Positions 16,844 to 24,682 of a DNA stretch of 64,000 nt are shown in pieces. The position numbers and the translations under genes were made by a program. Position 1 is the first letter of the stretch. Each line of letters begins with the position of its first letter. The notes beneath the pieces were generated by a model that saw only the letters and a program-made list of their open reading frames with translations, made no database searches and had not been told where the DNA came from. The stretch lies in contig JAPPMU010000003.1 in assembly GCA_028873965.1 (NCBI GenBank), positions 32,390 through 96,389 of the forward strand, in the 5' to 3' direction. This DNA is from Chloroflexota bacterium (GTDB lineage Bacteria > Chloroflexota > Dehalococcoidia > Lucifugimonadales > UBA3495).

Positions 16844-17227
16844 ATGCTGCTGGCCGTGGCCCTCAATGGTTGCGGGTTGTGCAACGGGCTGCCGCTCCTG
16901 GGTTACCTGAATGAGCTGGCCAACCGGGAGGATGGGATTATAATAACGGCAACGCTGCTGCTGTTTCCTACCACCGCAACGCTCTATGGAGTATTCAGAA
17001 TGTTCTTTGCAGCCAAACAAGCCGCCGAGCGCAAGGCGCGCGAACGCGAACGCCAGGAACGTGAACGCGAACGCCAAACTCACGAACGCGGGCGCAGAGA
17101 AGGTATAAAGGAAGGCATCATAGCCGGTCGCCAGACAGAACGTGAGCGCATCAATGCGGCGCTGGAGCAACACGGCGTGCAACTCACACCGGAACTCACC
17201 AAGATCCTCTCCGGGGACGAGGAGTAG
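16844..17227 (+). CDS. Small membrane protein with charged coiled-coil tail
   Basis: 127 aa from ATG 16844. Two hydrophobic segments (ASMLLAVALNGCGLCNGLPL; GIIITATLLLFPTTATLYGVF) are followed by a strongly charged helix of Arg/Glu repeats (ERERQERERERQTHERGRRE) and a short C-terminal tail. The open frame runs further upstream through 25 plausible residues to a CTG at 16769 that sits 8 bases after GGGAG; whether translation begins there is unknown. It directly follows the HTH gene, so co-transcription is likely. Function unknown. Confidence 0.5.
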   Translation: MLLAVALNGCGLCNGLPLLGYLNELANREDGIIITATLLLFPTTATLYGVFRMFFAAKQAAERKARERERQERERERQTHERGRREGIKEGIIAGRQTERERINAALEQHGVQLTPELTKILSGDEE

Positions 17228-17233
17228 CCGAGT

Positions 17234-18409
17234 TTACCCCCGCGGCAACCCCAGGCCACGGCCGGCCACGATGCCCCGCTGAACCTCCGAGGTCCCGCCG
17301 GCAATCTTATGGGAGAAGCTGATCATCCAGTTTTCCGGCAGACGGCCATTCAATGGCGCCCGTTTCTCGCCACGCCCCAGCGCGCCGTCCAGGCCGGCCA
17401 CTTCCAACACGCTGTTGGCTGACCGGTGCAACGTTTCGCTCCCGAAAGCCTTGCTCATGGACGCTTCCTTGTTCGGTACTAACCCTTCGCCCTGCATCCA
17501 AGCCACGTTGTAAGCCATCAGGCGCGCCACCTCACACTCCACGTACCGGTCGGCCAGTAAGTTCCGCACCCACGGCTGTTGCGTCACCTTGACGCCGTTG
17601 CGTGAAACCTTTCCCGCGTACTCCCGGGTGTCGTCCAGGAGCCGCCGCGCGATGGCCGAATAATCGATGCCGGACCGCTCGAAGTCCAGCAGGGTCACCG
17701 CCACGTACCAACCGCGGTTTTCCTCGCCGACCACGTTGCTGCTGGGCACGCGAACGTTGTCAAAAATCACCTGGTTGAACTCGTGCCCCCCGGCCATGTT
17801 GACCACCGGCCGCACTTCAACGCCAGGGGTTTTCATGTCAACCAGGATGAAGCTGATGCCCCGGTGCCGGGGCGCCTCCGGGTCGGTTCGCGCCAGGCAC
17901 ATGATCCAATCGGAATGGTGCGCCAGCGTAGTCCAGATCTTGGATCCGTTGATTACGTACTCGTCGCCGTCACGCACGGCCCTGGTGCTCAGCGACGCCA
18001 GATCAGAGCCGGATTCGGGTTCGCTGTAACCCTGGCACCACTGGATCTCACCGCGAGCAATGGGTGGAAGGTGTGCCTGCTTCTGCTCCTCACTGCCGTG
18101 GATCATCAGCGTCGGCCCCAGCATCCGCACGCCAAAAATATCCCGCCCGGGCGCCCGGAGATAGGCCAACTCTTCGTTGTAGATGGCCGACCGCACCGGC
18201 GAGGCATCCTGCCCGCCGTATTCCTCCGGCCAGTGCATCGTCAACCAGCCCCGCTCCGCCAGCCGGCCACGCAGGTGCATAGTGAAGTCCCAATCGTACT
18301 CCTCGGGCCAGCGCCCGCCGCCTTCCCAGTCGGCCGGCAATTCCGCCCGGATGAACTGGCGCAGCTCATCTCGGAAGTGATTGTCTTCCGGAGTGAAGCG
18401 GTACTCCAA
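17234..18409 (-). CDS. Acyl-CoA dehydrogenase family protein
   Basis: 391 aa. Standard ACAD layout: N-terminal helical domain (FTPEDNHFRDELRQFIR), middle beta domain with WCQGYSEPESGSDLASLSTRA (the FAD/substrate signature), and C-terminal helical domain ending KIAGGTSEVQRGIVAGRGLG, the usual C-terminal signature. A catalytic Glu cannot be assigned with certainty from sequence alone. Closest in style to the branched/steroid side-chain ACADs (long, with WPEEYGG). Oxidises an acyl-CoA to the 2-enoyl-CoA with ETF as acceptor. The RAM-domain gene lies 52 bases upstream on the same strand. Confidence 0.9.
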   Translation of the reverse strand: MEYRFTPEDNHFRDELRQFIRAELPADWEGGGRWPEEYDWDFTMHLRGRLAERGWLTMHWPEEYGGQDASPVRSAIYNEELAYLRAPGRDIFGVRMLGPTLMIHGSEEQKQAHLPPIARGEIQWCQGYSEPESGSDLASLSTRAVRDGDEYVINGSKIWTTLAHHSDWIMCLARTDPEAPRHRGISFILVDMKTPGVEVRPVVNMAGGHEFNQVIFDNVRVPSSNVVGEENRGWYVAVTLLDFERSGIDYSAIARRLLDDTREYAGKVSRNGVKVTQQPWVRNLLADRYVECEVARLMAYNVAWMQGEGLVPNKEASMSKAFGSETLHRSANSVLEVAGLDGALGRGEKRAPLNGRLPENWMISFSHKIAGGTSEVQRGIVAGRGLGLPRG

Positions 18410-18461
18410 ACCATGCCTCCTGCGAGATCAGATAGCCGTCTCGATCAACCCCGGTTGGTCA

Positions 18462-18698
18462 TCAAGCATCCACGGCCACACACGTCACGGTTCGCACGAC
18501 GCCCACCACCGTGTGGATCTTCTCCGTGACCAATCCTCCGACCACGGACATGTCCTCGCCGGAGATCACCGCGATGATGTCGTAAGGGCCAGTGACCACG
18601 TCCACCGACTCAATGCCATCCAGATCCCGCAGGGTATTGGCTACGTCCCTGGTACGGCCGACGGCGGTTTCAACCAGCAAAAAGGCTTTCGTTGCCAT
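18462..18698 (-). CDS. Stand-alone Lrp/AsnC ligand-binding (RAM) domain protein
   Basis: 78 aa consisting of a single RAM domain: AFLLVETAVGRTRDVANTLR, then VDVVTGPYDIIAVISGEDM and VRTVTCVAVDA, the beta-alpha-beta-beta-alpha-beta fold of the AsnC C-terminal half. The DNA-binding half is missing. Such stand-alone proteins form ring oligomers that bind amino acids or small effectors. AGGAG lies 10 bases before the ATG. Between galU and the acyl-CoA dehydrogenase on the same strand. Confidence 0.85.
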   Translation of the reverse strand: MATKAFLLVETAVGRTRDVANTLRDLDGIESVDVVTGPYDIIAVISGEDMSVVGGLVTEKIHTVVGVVRTVTCVAVDA

Positions 18699-18818
18699 GA
18701 TTTGGCATCTCCTGTTTCAAGGGTGAAGTGGAGAGAAATCGGGGGGGCCATAGCCCTGCCGCGTGCGCCGGGCAATTCTACGGTGGCCCCGTGGGAGTGT
18801 CAATTGAACCGGGGCGGG

Positions 18819-19691
18819 TTACAACTCGGCCGCCAGCCGTCGAACCAGATCCGCCGCCGCGTCCCGGGTGTCATCGCGCTTCAGCGCATGCTCTATCGAG
18901 GCTCGCAACAATCCCAGCGGGTTGCCGCCGTCGTAGCGTATGCCCTCAAACTCGCAGGCGTAAACGGCCACGTCTTCCATCAGCAACGCCAAGCCGTCGG
19001 TCAACTGGATCTCGCCACGGGCTCCCGGCGGCGTCCGCTCAAGGCAGTCGAAAACCTGCGGCGGCAGCAGGTACCGGCCCACGATGGACAGGTTCGACGG
19101 CGCCGTCCCCGGCGGCGGCTTTTCCACCATCCCTCGTACCCGGTGCCGACCCTCTCCGGCCGGTTCGGAATCCACCACACCGTAGTTCTGCACCAACTCC
19201 CACGGCACGCGCTCCACCGCCACCGCGGCGGCGCCGTCTTCCCCGGCGACGGCAGCCATCATCTGGGACAGCACTCCCGGCGAGTGGTCGACTATGTCGT
19301 CCGGCAAAATTACGGCAAATGGTTCGGCTCCCACTGCCTCGCGCGCCGTGAGCACGGCGTGACCCAAGCCCAGCGGTTCTTCCTGGATCACGAATGAGAC
19401 GTCAGCCAGGTTCGCTCCGGATCGTACCTTTTCCAGGAGCTGCGCGTCGTCGGACAACCGTGTTTCAAGATCCGGTCGCGGGCGGAAGTATTCGGCGATT
19501 CCCTCTTTGCCGGGAGACGTAACTACGATCACGTCCGTTATTCCCGCTTCCGCCGCCTCCTCCACCACGTATTGCAGCATGGGCCGATCGAGTATCGGCA
19601 GCAGTTCCTTGGGCACGGAACGGGTTACCGGCAAAAACCGCGTCCCGAGACCGGCGGCCGGTATGACTGCTTTACGAATAGCGGCGCACAT
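18819..19691 (-). CDS. galU: UTP-glucose-1-phosphate uridylyltransferase
   Basis: 290 aa. AVIPAAGLGTRFLPVTRSVP is the nucleotide-binding signature, with KELLPILDRPMLQYVVEEA; FAVILPDDIVD holds the metal Asp; VRGMVEKPPPG and GGNPLGLL complete the site. Makes UDP-glucose from UTP and glucose-1-phosphate for cell envelope and glycoconjugate synthesis. A TATGAT box ends 6 bases before the ATG (minus strand), so the transcript may be leaderless; no ribosome binding site is seen. Confidence 0.95.
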   Translation of the reverse strand: MCAAIRKAVIPAAGLGTRFLPVTRSVPKELLPILDRPMLQYVVEEAAEAGITDVIVVTSPGKEGIAEYFRPRPDLETRLSDDAQLLEKVRSGANLADVSFVIQEEPLGLGHAVLTAREAVGAEPFAVILPDDIVDHSPGVLSQMMAAVAGEDGAAAVAVERVPWELVQNYGVVDSEPAGEGRHRVRGMVEKPPPGTAPSNLSIVGRYLLPPQVFDCLERTPPGARGEIQLTDGLALLMEDVAVYACEFEGIRYDGGNPLGLLRASIEHALKRDDTRDAAADLVRRLAAEL

Positions 19692-19732
19692 GGCTCAATC
19701 ATAGCACGACGCGGTGATGACGCCGGATATGT

Positions 19733-19967
19733 CAGGGCAATCGCGTCTAAATCGGTGATGTTGGCGGCGTTGGAGCTATGGCCCACGACAACGGCCGGGA
19801 GTGAATTTTACCGGGATAAACAGGATGAACGGGATGGACGGGATATGGTTCGGTTAATGCGGTCGATCAATTTTCGGGCGTTGGGGCGTGGGGAGAGCCG
19901 CCGGTTACAAATCGAGAGACGTACTCCGCGCCTGATTATCGATCATGTTGCAGACGCGATTGCCCGG
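19733..19967. mobile_element. MITE-like element, family 1 copy A
   Basis: 235 bases bounded by inverted repeats CAGGGCAATCGCGTCT (19733-19748) and AGACGCGATTGCCCGG (19952-19967), matching at 15 of 16 positions. An inverted copy lies at 42045-42297 with the same order of internal segments. No transposase or intact coding frame inside. Most of the 19692-20063 intergenic space is this element; no convincing target duplication was seen. Confidence 0.75.
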
Positions 19968-20063
19968 TAAGGCCCCGATCTCGTTTGCCCTACCGCCGGC
20001 CAAAATGCTATATTGATCGAAGTTTGCAGCCTGGGCCTGCGCCAAAACCGGAGGGATAAACAG

Positions 20064-20882
20064 TTGACCAACGACCAGCACCTCTCGATTTCGGAAGGGA
20101 TCAGTAGGTTTGTAGAACATCTAAAAGATAGCAAGCAAGCAATGCAGGGCCAGCAGGAATTGCTGCGTTTTCAGGCCAGAATAGGGAAAGACAAAGCGCT
20201 CGCTACGCTTCATGCCATAGAGGTTGGCGAATACGCCAAGTGGACCACCGAGAACGTGGAAGACCCCTCATCAAGGCTTGATCCCGTAAAGAAATTCTTG
20301 ACGTTTGCCAACAAGCGCGGCTGGACCGAGATCAGCCTGGCGCGCTATGCAGCGGCTCCTCGGCGCAACCGGCGACGGTTCGCAGCCGGAGAGACCGGAT
20401 CGCGGGCGGCGGGCACTCCCAGCGCACGGCTGAGCCAGGAGCGTCACACTGAATTGCAGGCTGAATTGCAGCGCTTGCGGGAAGAGGTCCCGCAGATACG
20501 CGAGGCGATCCGCCTGGCCCGGAGCGATGGCGACGTGCGGGAAAACGCTCCGTTGGACGCGGCCCGAGAGCAGCAGCAACTGACGGAACGACGCATACGG
20601 CAACTGGAAAATGACCTGGCCAACGTGGAGATCGTTGACGCGGCTAACGCCGACACCGAAAAGGTGAGCATCGGGTCGCGGGTGACGCTGCACGAGTTGA
20701 CGTCAAAGCAGCAGCGGGTTTTCACGTTGGTGGACGTGCGCGAAGCAGACGTCTCCGCCGGGAAAATATCCACGGTCTCCCCCATCGGGCAGGCCCTGAT
20801 GGGACGGAGCGCGGGCGAGGAAGTGACGATCACGACGCCCAGGGGCGCGGTAGAGTACCGGATTGAGGGGATCGGCGGATAG
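20064..20882 (+). CDS. GreA/GreB-type transcription factor with N-terminal SAM-like (recombinase core-binding) domain
   Basis: 272 aa from TTG 20064, which has CGGAGGG 9 bases upstream. Residues ~5-95 (SISEGISRFVEHLKDSKQAM ... FLTFANKRGWTEISLARYA) look like the helical core-binding N-domain of tyrosine recombinases. A basic linker (RRNRRRFAAG) follows. Residues ~118-190 are the GreA coiled coil, with the tip motif DGDVRENAPLDAA, and ~195-272 the FKBP-like C-domain (IGSRVTLHEL ... IEGIG). The acidic tip (Asp, Glu in GD..EN) is kept, so RNA-cleavage stimulation of stalled RNA polymerase is plausible. The catalytic recombinase domain is absent. The fusion is the unusual point; it could also be a lineage-typical extension. 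Confidence 0.82.
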   Translation: MTNDQHLSISEGISRFVEHLKDSKQAMQGQQELLRFQARIGKDKALATLHAIEVGEYAKWTTENVEDPSSRLDPVKKFLTFANKRGWTEISLARYAAAPRRNRRRFAAGETGSRAAGTPSARLSQERHTELQAELQRLREEVPQIREAIRLARSDGDVRENAPLDAAREQQQLTERRIRQLENDLANVEIVDAANADTEKVSIGSRVTLHELTSKQQRVFTLVDVREADVSAGKISTVSPIGQALMGRSAGEEVTITTPRGAVEYRIEGIGG

Positions 20883-20911
20883 CATTGACCGATCCTGGTT
20901 CGCAACTGATT

Positions 20912-20935
20912 GGGGCGGGTTTTGCAACCCGCCCC
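20912..20935. terminator. GGGGCG-type hairpin between convergent genes
   Basis: Perfect 10-bp stem GGGGCGGGTT/AACCCGCCCC with a TTGC loop, between the GreA-like gene and the convergent peroxiredoxin. No T-run beyond. Confidence 0.5.
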
Positions 20936-20942
20936 GTTCGAT

Positions 20943-21410
20943 TCAGCCGTTGATGTCGGCCACGGCCTGCAGGATCGTCTCCGGGTCGGGCAGCGTACCG
21001 GGTTGGTACGTCTCGCGATACCGGATCACGCCCTGCGGATCGACGACGATCACGGCGCGCGTGCCGGCGCCACGCTCGTCGTTCCAAAGATCGTATGCGG
21101 TGGTCACCTGGCCCTTGGGATGCCAGTCAGACAGTTCGGGGTAGGGCAGCCCACCCATGGTGGTGGTCCAGGCCCGATGAGCGGCTACATGGTCACAACT
21201 GATACCCAGCACCTGGGCATTCAACTCCTGGAACCGCTCGTTGAAACGGCGGAAGGAGGTGGCCTGGTCCGTTCAACCGCTGGTGAAGTCCAGGACGTGG
21301 AAGGACAGAACCACGGTGTGGGTGCCGCGGTAGTTGCTCAATGAGATGTCTCCGTCGTTGGGGGACGGGAGAGTGAAGTCCGGCGCGGTGTCGCCGATTT
21401 GACCTGGCAT
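20943..21410 (-). CDS. Peroxiredoxin (AhpC/TSA family), probable selenoprotein with in-frame TGA at the peroxidatic position
   Basis: 155 aa when TGA codon 46 (21275-21273) is read as an amino acid. Before it: GQIGDTAPDFTLPSPNDG and TVVLSFHVLDFTSG; after it: TDQATSFRRFNERF, VLGISCDHVAAHRAW, LSDWHPKGQVTTAYDLW and RAVIVVDPQGVIRYRE, all in the same frame and all standard peroxiredoxin. The TGA falls exactly where the peroxidatic Cys of the T-x-x-C motif belongs (T-S-G-[TGA]), which is the hallmark of selenocysteine peroxiredoxins. GAGGAG lies 7 bases before ATG 21410. A conventional pipeline would call only the C-terminal 93 residues or a pseudogene. No Sec machinery is in the window. Alternative: a nonsense mutation or base error. 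Confidence 0.75.
21241..21276 (-). promoter_or_regulatory. Candidate bacterial SECIS hairpin at the peroxiredoxin TGA
   Basis: On the mRNA the TGA is inside the 5' arm of a stem: UUGAACGG pairs with CCGUUUCAA with one bulged U, enclosing 19 bases that contain a possible AGG/CCU inner stem. The position next to the UGA fits a bacterial SECIS, but the apical loop does not clearly show the usual G, so this is tentative. Confidence 0.35.
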
Positions 21411-21568
21411 CTAGCTTCTCCTCAGTTGTGCCGGGCGGGCGGCAGGCGACGGCTGGCCCTCCGGCGGGGTTGGCAGGGATTATACCGCACGCCGGGAACG
21501 GCGGGCACGGGCGATGCCGCAGGTCACAGCTGCGGGCAGGTCCGTGGCGCGGGATGGTCCCTGGTCCC

Positions 21569-22627
21569 ATGCTATACTCCGCGACGCCGCAGCCGGCGGC
21601 CGGGGCGCTCGGATTGGATGTTGTGTTTGACCGGGGGATCTATCTCCCGGAGATGAGACTGTGGTTGGATGCCCTGCGCAAGCAGGACACTTCGGTCATC
21701 TCCCACGCCCATTCCGACCACACGGCGAGGCATCGCCGCCCGATGCTCACCCCCGGCACCAGATTGCTGTTGGGCGACTACCTGAGCCGATCCGAGCCGG
21801 TGGAGTTGGAGTTCGGCCGGACTTTGGATTTTCCGGATTGCTCCATCACCTTCTACCCGGCCGGCCACTGTTTGGGATCTGCCCAGACGCTGGTGGAGAG
21901 CAAGGCGACCGGAGAACGCCTGCTGTACACCGGAGATCTGCGGGTGCAGCCGTCGCCGATCAACGAAGGGCACCAAGAGATTCCCTGCGACGTGCTGGTG
22001 ATTGAAAGCACCTACGGCCGTCCCGACTACGTTTTCCCGCCCCAGGAGGAGGCCATCGGCACCGCGATGCGCGTGGTGGCCCAATGGCTCGACCAGGGAG
22101 CCGTACCGGTGGTGATGGGTTGGAGATTGGGCAAAGCGCAGGAAGCGCTATACCACCTGCTGGCGGCCGGTTTCCGCGTGGCGTGTGAGGAGAGCGTGTA
22201 CGAGATTGCGCGGAAGTACGAGGAGGCCGGCGTGGACTTCCCGGGTGAATACCGCTTTTGTGACGGAGAGTTCCGGGAGGGTGAGGCGCTGCTCTTCCCG
22301 CCGGGCAGGAAATCGCGGGAAACGGTTCACCGGATCACGCCGGAACGTCGGCCCGTCCGGTACCTGGAGCTGACGGGCTGGGCGGCCGGAGCCGGGGTCA
22401 AGCCATGGGGTCGCGGCCGGCCGGGCGACGCCAGCCTGCCCTACAGTGACCACGCCGACTTCAACGACCTGGTCGCCTACGTTGACGCGGTACGACCCCG
22501 TCAGGTGTACACCGTGTTCGGGTTCCCGGACCTGGCGGAGCACCTGCGGCGGAAAGGCTACTCGGCCATCCACCTGGGGAAGAACGCCACAGACGCTGAC
22601 CGCGCGTTCCAGATGCCGCTGCTGTAG
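21569..22627 (+). CDS. Metallo-beta-lactamase-fold (beta-CASP/SNM1-like) exonuclease
   Basis: ~352 aa. HAHSDH is the MBL metal motif II; LLGDYLSRSEPVELEFG, YPAGHCLGSAQTL (motif III), LLYTGDL (motif IV Asp), a later YSDHADFNDLVAYV (beta-CASP-like His) and VYTVFGFPDLAEHLRRKG complete a nuclease of the DNA-repair or RNA-processing exonuclease kind (DNA ligase-associated exonuclease-like). No DNA ligase or helicase lies next to it here. Start is uncertain: ATG 21569 overlaps a TATACT box, so the true start may be a TTG at 21614. Divergent from the peroxiredoxin. Confidence 0.8.
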   Translation: MLYSATPQPAAGALGLDVVFDRGIYLPEMRLWLDALRKQDTSVISHAHSDHTARHRRPMLTPGTRLLLGDYLSRSEPVELEFGRTLDFPDCSITFYPAGHCLGSAQTLVESKATGERLLYTGDLRVQPSPINEGHQEIPCDVLVIESTYGRPDYVFPPQEEAIGTAMRVVAQWLDQGAVPVVMGWRLGKAQEALYHLLAAGFRVACEESVYEIARKYEEAGVDFPGEYRFCDGEFREGEALLFPPGRKSRETVHRITPERRPVRYLELTGWAAGAGVKPWGRGRPGDASLPYSDHADFNDLVAYVDAVRPRQVYTVFGFPDLAEHLRRKGYSAIHLGKNATDADRAFQMPLL

Positions 22628-22684
22628 AATCGCGATAGCATCGGGTAATATTGCTGGAGCATACCGTCGCCGGAGACGTTTCCC

Positions 22685-23449
22685 ATGTCTGCCACCAGAA
22701 TAATCACCAACGCCTGGAAAGTCCGGACGCTCCCGGACATCTTCTACGAAGAAAAGGAACGCGTCGAGGACGGTATGCTCCAAGATGTCCCCCTCCGCCG
22801 CATCGCCCGCCTGCTGGACGAGCGCTACGAAGACCGCCCGGACGTGTTCATCTCTGGAACGGTCTTCATCTCCTACGACATTACCAGCGGCAACCGGCGG
22901 GTAGGGCCGGACCTGTTCATCGCCTTTGACGTGAACAGCGCGGGGATCCGGGAGAACCTGCCGAACTTCTGGATCTGGGAGACGGGCAAGGTCCCGGACT
23001 TTGTGCTGGAGGTGGCGTCTCCCAGCACGGCGGAGAATGATGTGGGGAGAAAGCGGGACCTGTACCAGCTACTGAGGATACAGGAGTACTGGAGGATCGA
23101 CCCCACGGGCGGCGACCTGTACGGTCGCGCGCTGGTCGGGGAGCGTTTGGTGGGCGACCAGTACGAGGAATATCCGCTGGAGCATCGTTCGGACGGCTCG
23201 GAGCGGTCCTACAGCGAGTTGCTGGAGGTGGTATTTTATTGGGACGGGGGGCAGGAGTTCGACTTGCTGGACCCGGCCACGGGCCTGACCATAGACAAGC
23301 GGGCAGCGGCGGAAGCTCAGGCCACCGCAATGGAGGCGGAACTGCGTCTGGAGCGGGAAGCCCGCATCACCGAACAGGTCGCCCGCGCCGCTGCTGAGGC
23401 TCGCGTCCGCGAACTGGAAGAACGACTCCACGATGCCGAGGAGTGCTGA
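22685..23449 (+). CDS. Uma2-family (DUF820) PD-(D/E)XK endonuclease-like protein with coiled-coil tail
   Basis: 254 aa. Nuclease-fold residues: RRVGPDLFIAFDV (Asp), PDFVLEVASPSTAENDVGRK (Glu then the D..xK part), LRIQEYWRIDP. After residue ~195 comes a long charged helix (AEAQATAMEAELRLEREARI). Uma2 proteins are restriction-endonuclease-like and often multi-copy in Cyanobacteria and Chloroflexota; their biological role is not settled. Four others (one broken) lie in this window. CCGGAG precedes the start. Confidence 0.85.
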   Translation: MSATRIITNAWKVRTLPDIFYEEKERVEDGMLQDVPLRRIARLLDERYEDRPDVFISGTVFISYDITSGNRRVGPDLFIAFDVNSAGIRENLPNFWIWETGKVPDFVLEVASPSTAENDVGRKRDLYQLLRIQEYWRIDPTGGDLYGRALVGERLVGDQYEEYPLEHRSDGSERSYSELLEVVFYWDGGQEFDLLDPATGLTIDKRAAAEAQATAMEAELRLEREARITEQVARAAAEARVRELEERLHDAEEC

Positions 23450-23490
23450 AACACGCACCCCGGTCAGAAACCCGGCCTCGACGACCGAAT

Positions 23491-24678
23491 TTATTCGCCC
23501 GGCCCGCGCAGCAGGTCGAGGTATTTGTAACCCGAGCCGGTGTTGAGCAGCACGACTTCCTCGTCGGCGCCGATGCTACCGTCGGCCAGGAGCCGCTGGA
23601 GACCCACCAGGGTCGCCGCGCCCTCGGGGCAGGCGATGACGCCCTCGGTGGCGGCCAGCGTGTACATTGCCTCGATCATGTCGTCGTCACTAACCGCCAG
23701 CGCGCCACCGCCGGTTTCGCGCAGCGCCTGCAGGATCAGGTAGTCGGCGAAGGGTCCGGGCACCCGCAGGCCGTCGGCCTTGGTGGCGGCGTTGGGCCAC
23801 GGGTCGGCGGTGTCGGTTCCGTCGTTCCAGGCCTTGACGATGGGCTGGCAGCCATCGGCCTGAACGGCGTAGAACCGGGGCAGTTTTCCTTCGATCCAGC
23901 CCAGTTCCAGCAGTTCCTGGAACCCCTTGTGCATACCGATGATGCCGGTGCCGCCGCCGGTGGGATATACGATGGCGTCGGGCATTCGCCAGCCGAGTTG
24001 GTGGGCGATTTCCAGGCCCATGGTCTTTTTGCCCTCGGCACGGCAGGGTTCCTTGAGGGTGGACAGGTCGAACAGCCCCTGCTCGGCCGCGACGGAAACG
24101 GCGATGCGGCCGGCGTCGCTGATCAACCCGTCAACGAGGTTGAGCTCGGAGCCGGCGACGATGGACTCCTTCTTGTTGGACGACGGCGCGTCCTGGGGCA
24201 TGAAGACCTTGACCGGGGTTCCGGCGCGGGCGCAGTAGGCGGCGGCGGCTCCGGCCGCGTTGCCGGCGGAGGGCATGGTGAACCCGCGGGCGCCCACCTC
24301 CACCGCCTTGGATACCGCAGCCGCGATGCCCCGGGCCTTGAAGGTGCCGGTAGGATTGAGGCCCTCCTCCTTAATGAGCAGCCGCCGGACTCCGACCTGC
24401 CGGGCCAGCGTGGTAGCGTCCAGCAGTGGAGTGCCCCCTTCGCCCAGCGTGATGACCTCCGCCGGGTCGGTCACCGGCAGCAGCTCGTTGTACCGCCACA
24501 TGCTGGCCGGTCGGCTGTCGAACACCGAGCGCTGCACCTCGCGGCGCAGACGGGGCAGGTCATACCGGACAAAAAGGACCTTGCTGCAGCAATCGCTGAC
24601 GGTAGCGAGCCCGTCGTAGGGATACTCATTGCCGCAGACGGTGCACTCGAGATGGTCGATGTAGCTGAAGGAGGACAT
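23491..24678 (-). CDS. thrC: Threonine synthase
   Basis: 395 aa PLP enzyme. N-terminal Cys pattern CTVCGNEYPYDG ... SDCC is that of the zinc-ribbon-like extension common in archaeal-type threonine synthases. LGEGGTPLLDATTLAR, then the PLP Lys motif NPTGTFKARG, SAGNAAGAAAAYCARAG, and PTGGGTGIIGMHKGF (phosphate-binding Gly loop). Converts O-phosphohomoserine to threonine. ATG 24678 chosen: GGAG 7 bases upstream and no loss of conserved sequence. It begins 4 bases after the NYN gene, so both belong to one transcript. Confidence 0.93.
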   Translation of the reverse strand: MSSFSYIDHLECTVCGNEYPYDGLATVSDCCSKVLFVRYDLPRLRREVQRSVFDSRPASMWRYNELLPVTDPAEVITLGEGGTPLLDATTLARQVGVRRLLIKEEGLNPTGTFKARGIAAAVSKAVEVGARGFTMPSAGNAAGAAAAYCARAGTPVKVFMPQDAPSSNKKESIVAGSELNLVDGLISDAGRIAVSVAAEQGLFDLSTLKEPCRAEGKKTMGLEIAHQLGWRMPDAIVYPTGGGTGIIGMHKGFQELLELGWIEGKLPRFYAVQADGCQPIVKAWNDGTDTADPWPNAATKADGLRVPGPFADYLILQALRETGGGALAVSDDDMIEAMYTLAATEGVIACPEGAATLVGLQRLLADGSIGADEEVVLLNTGSGYKYLDLLRGPGE

Positions 24679-24682
24679 CCGT

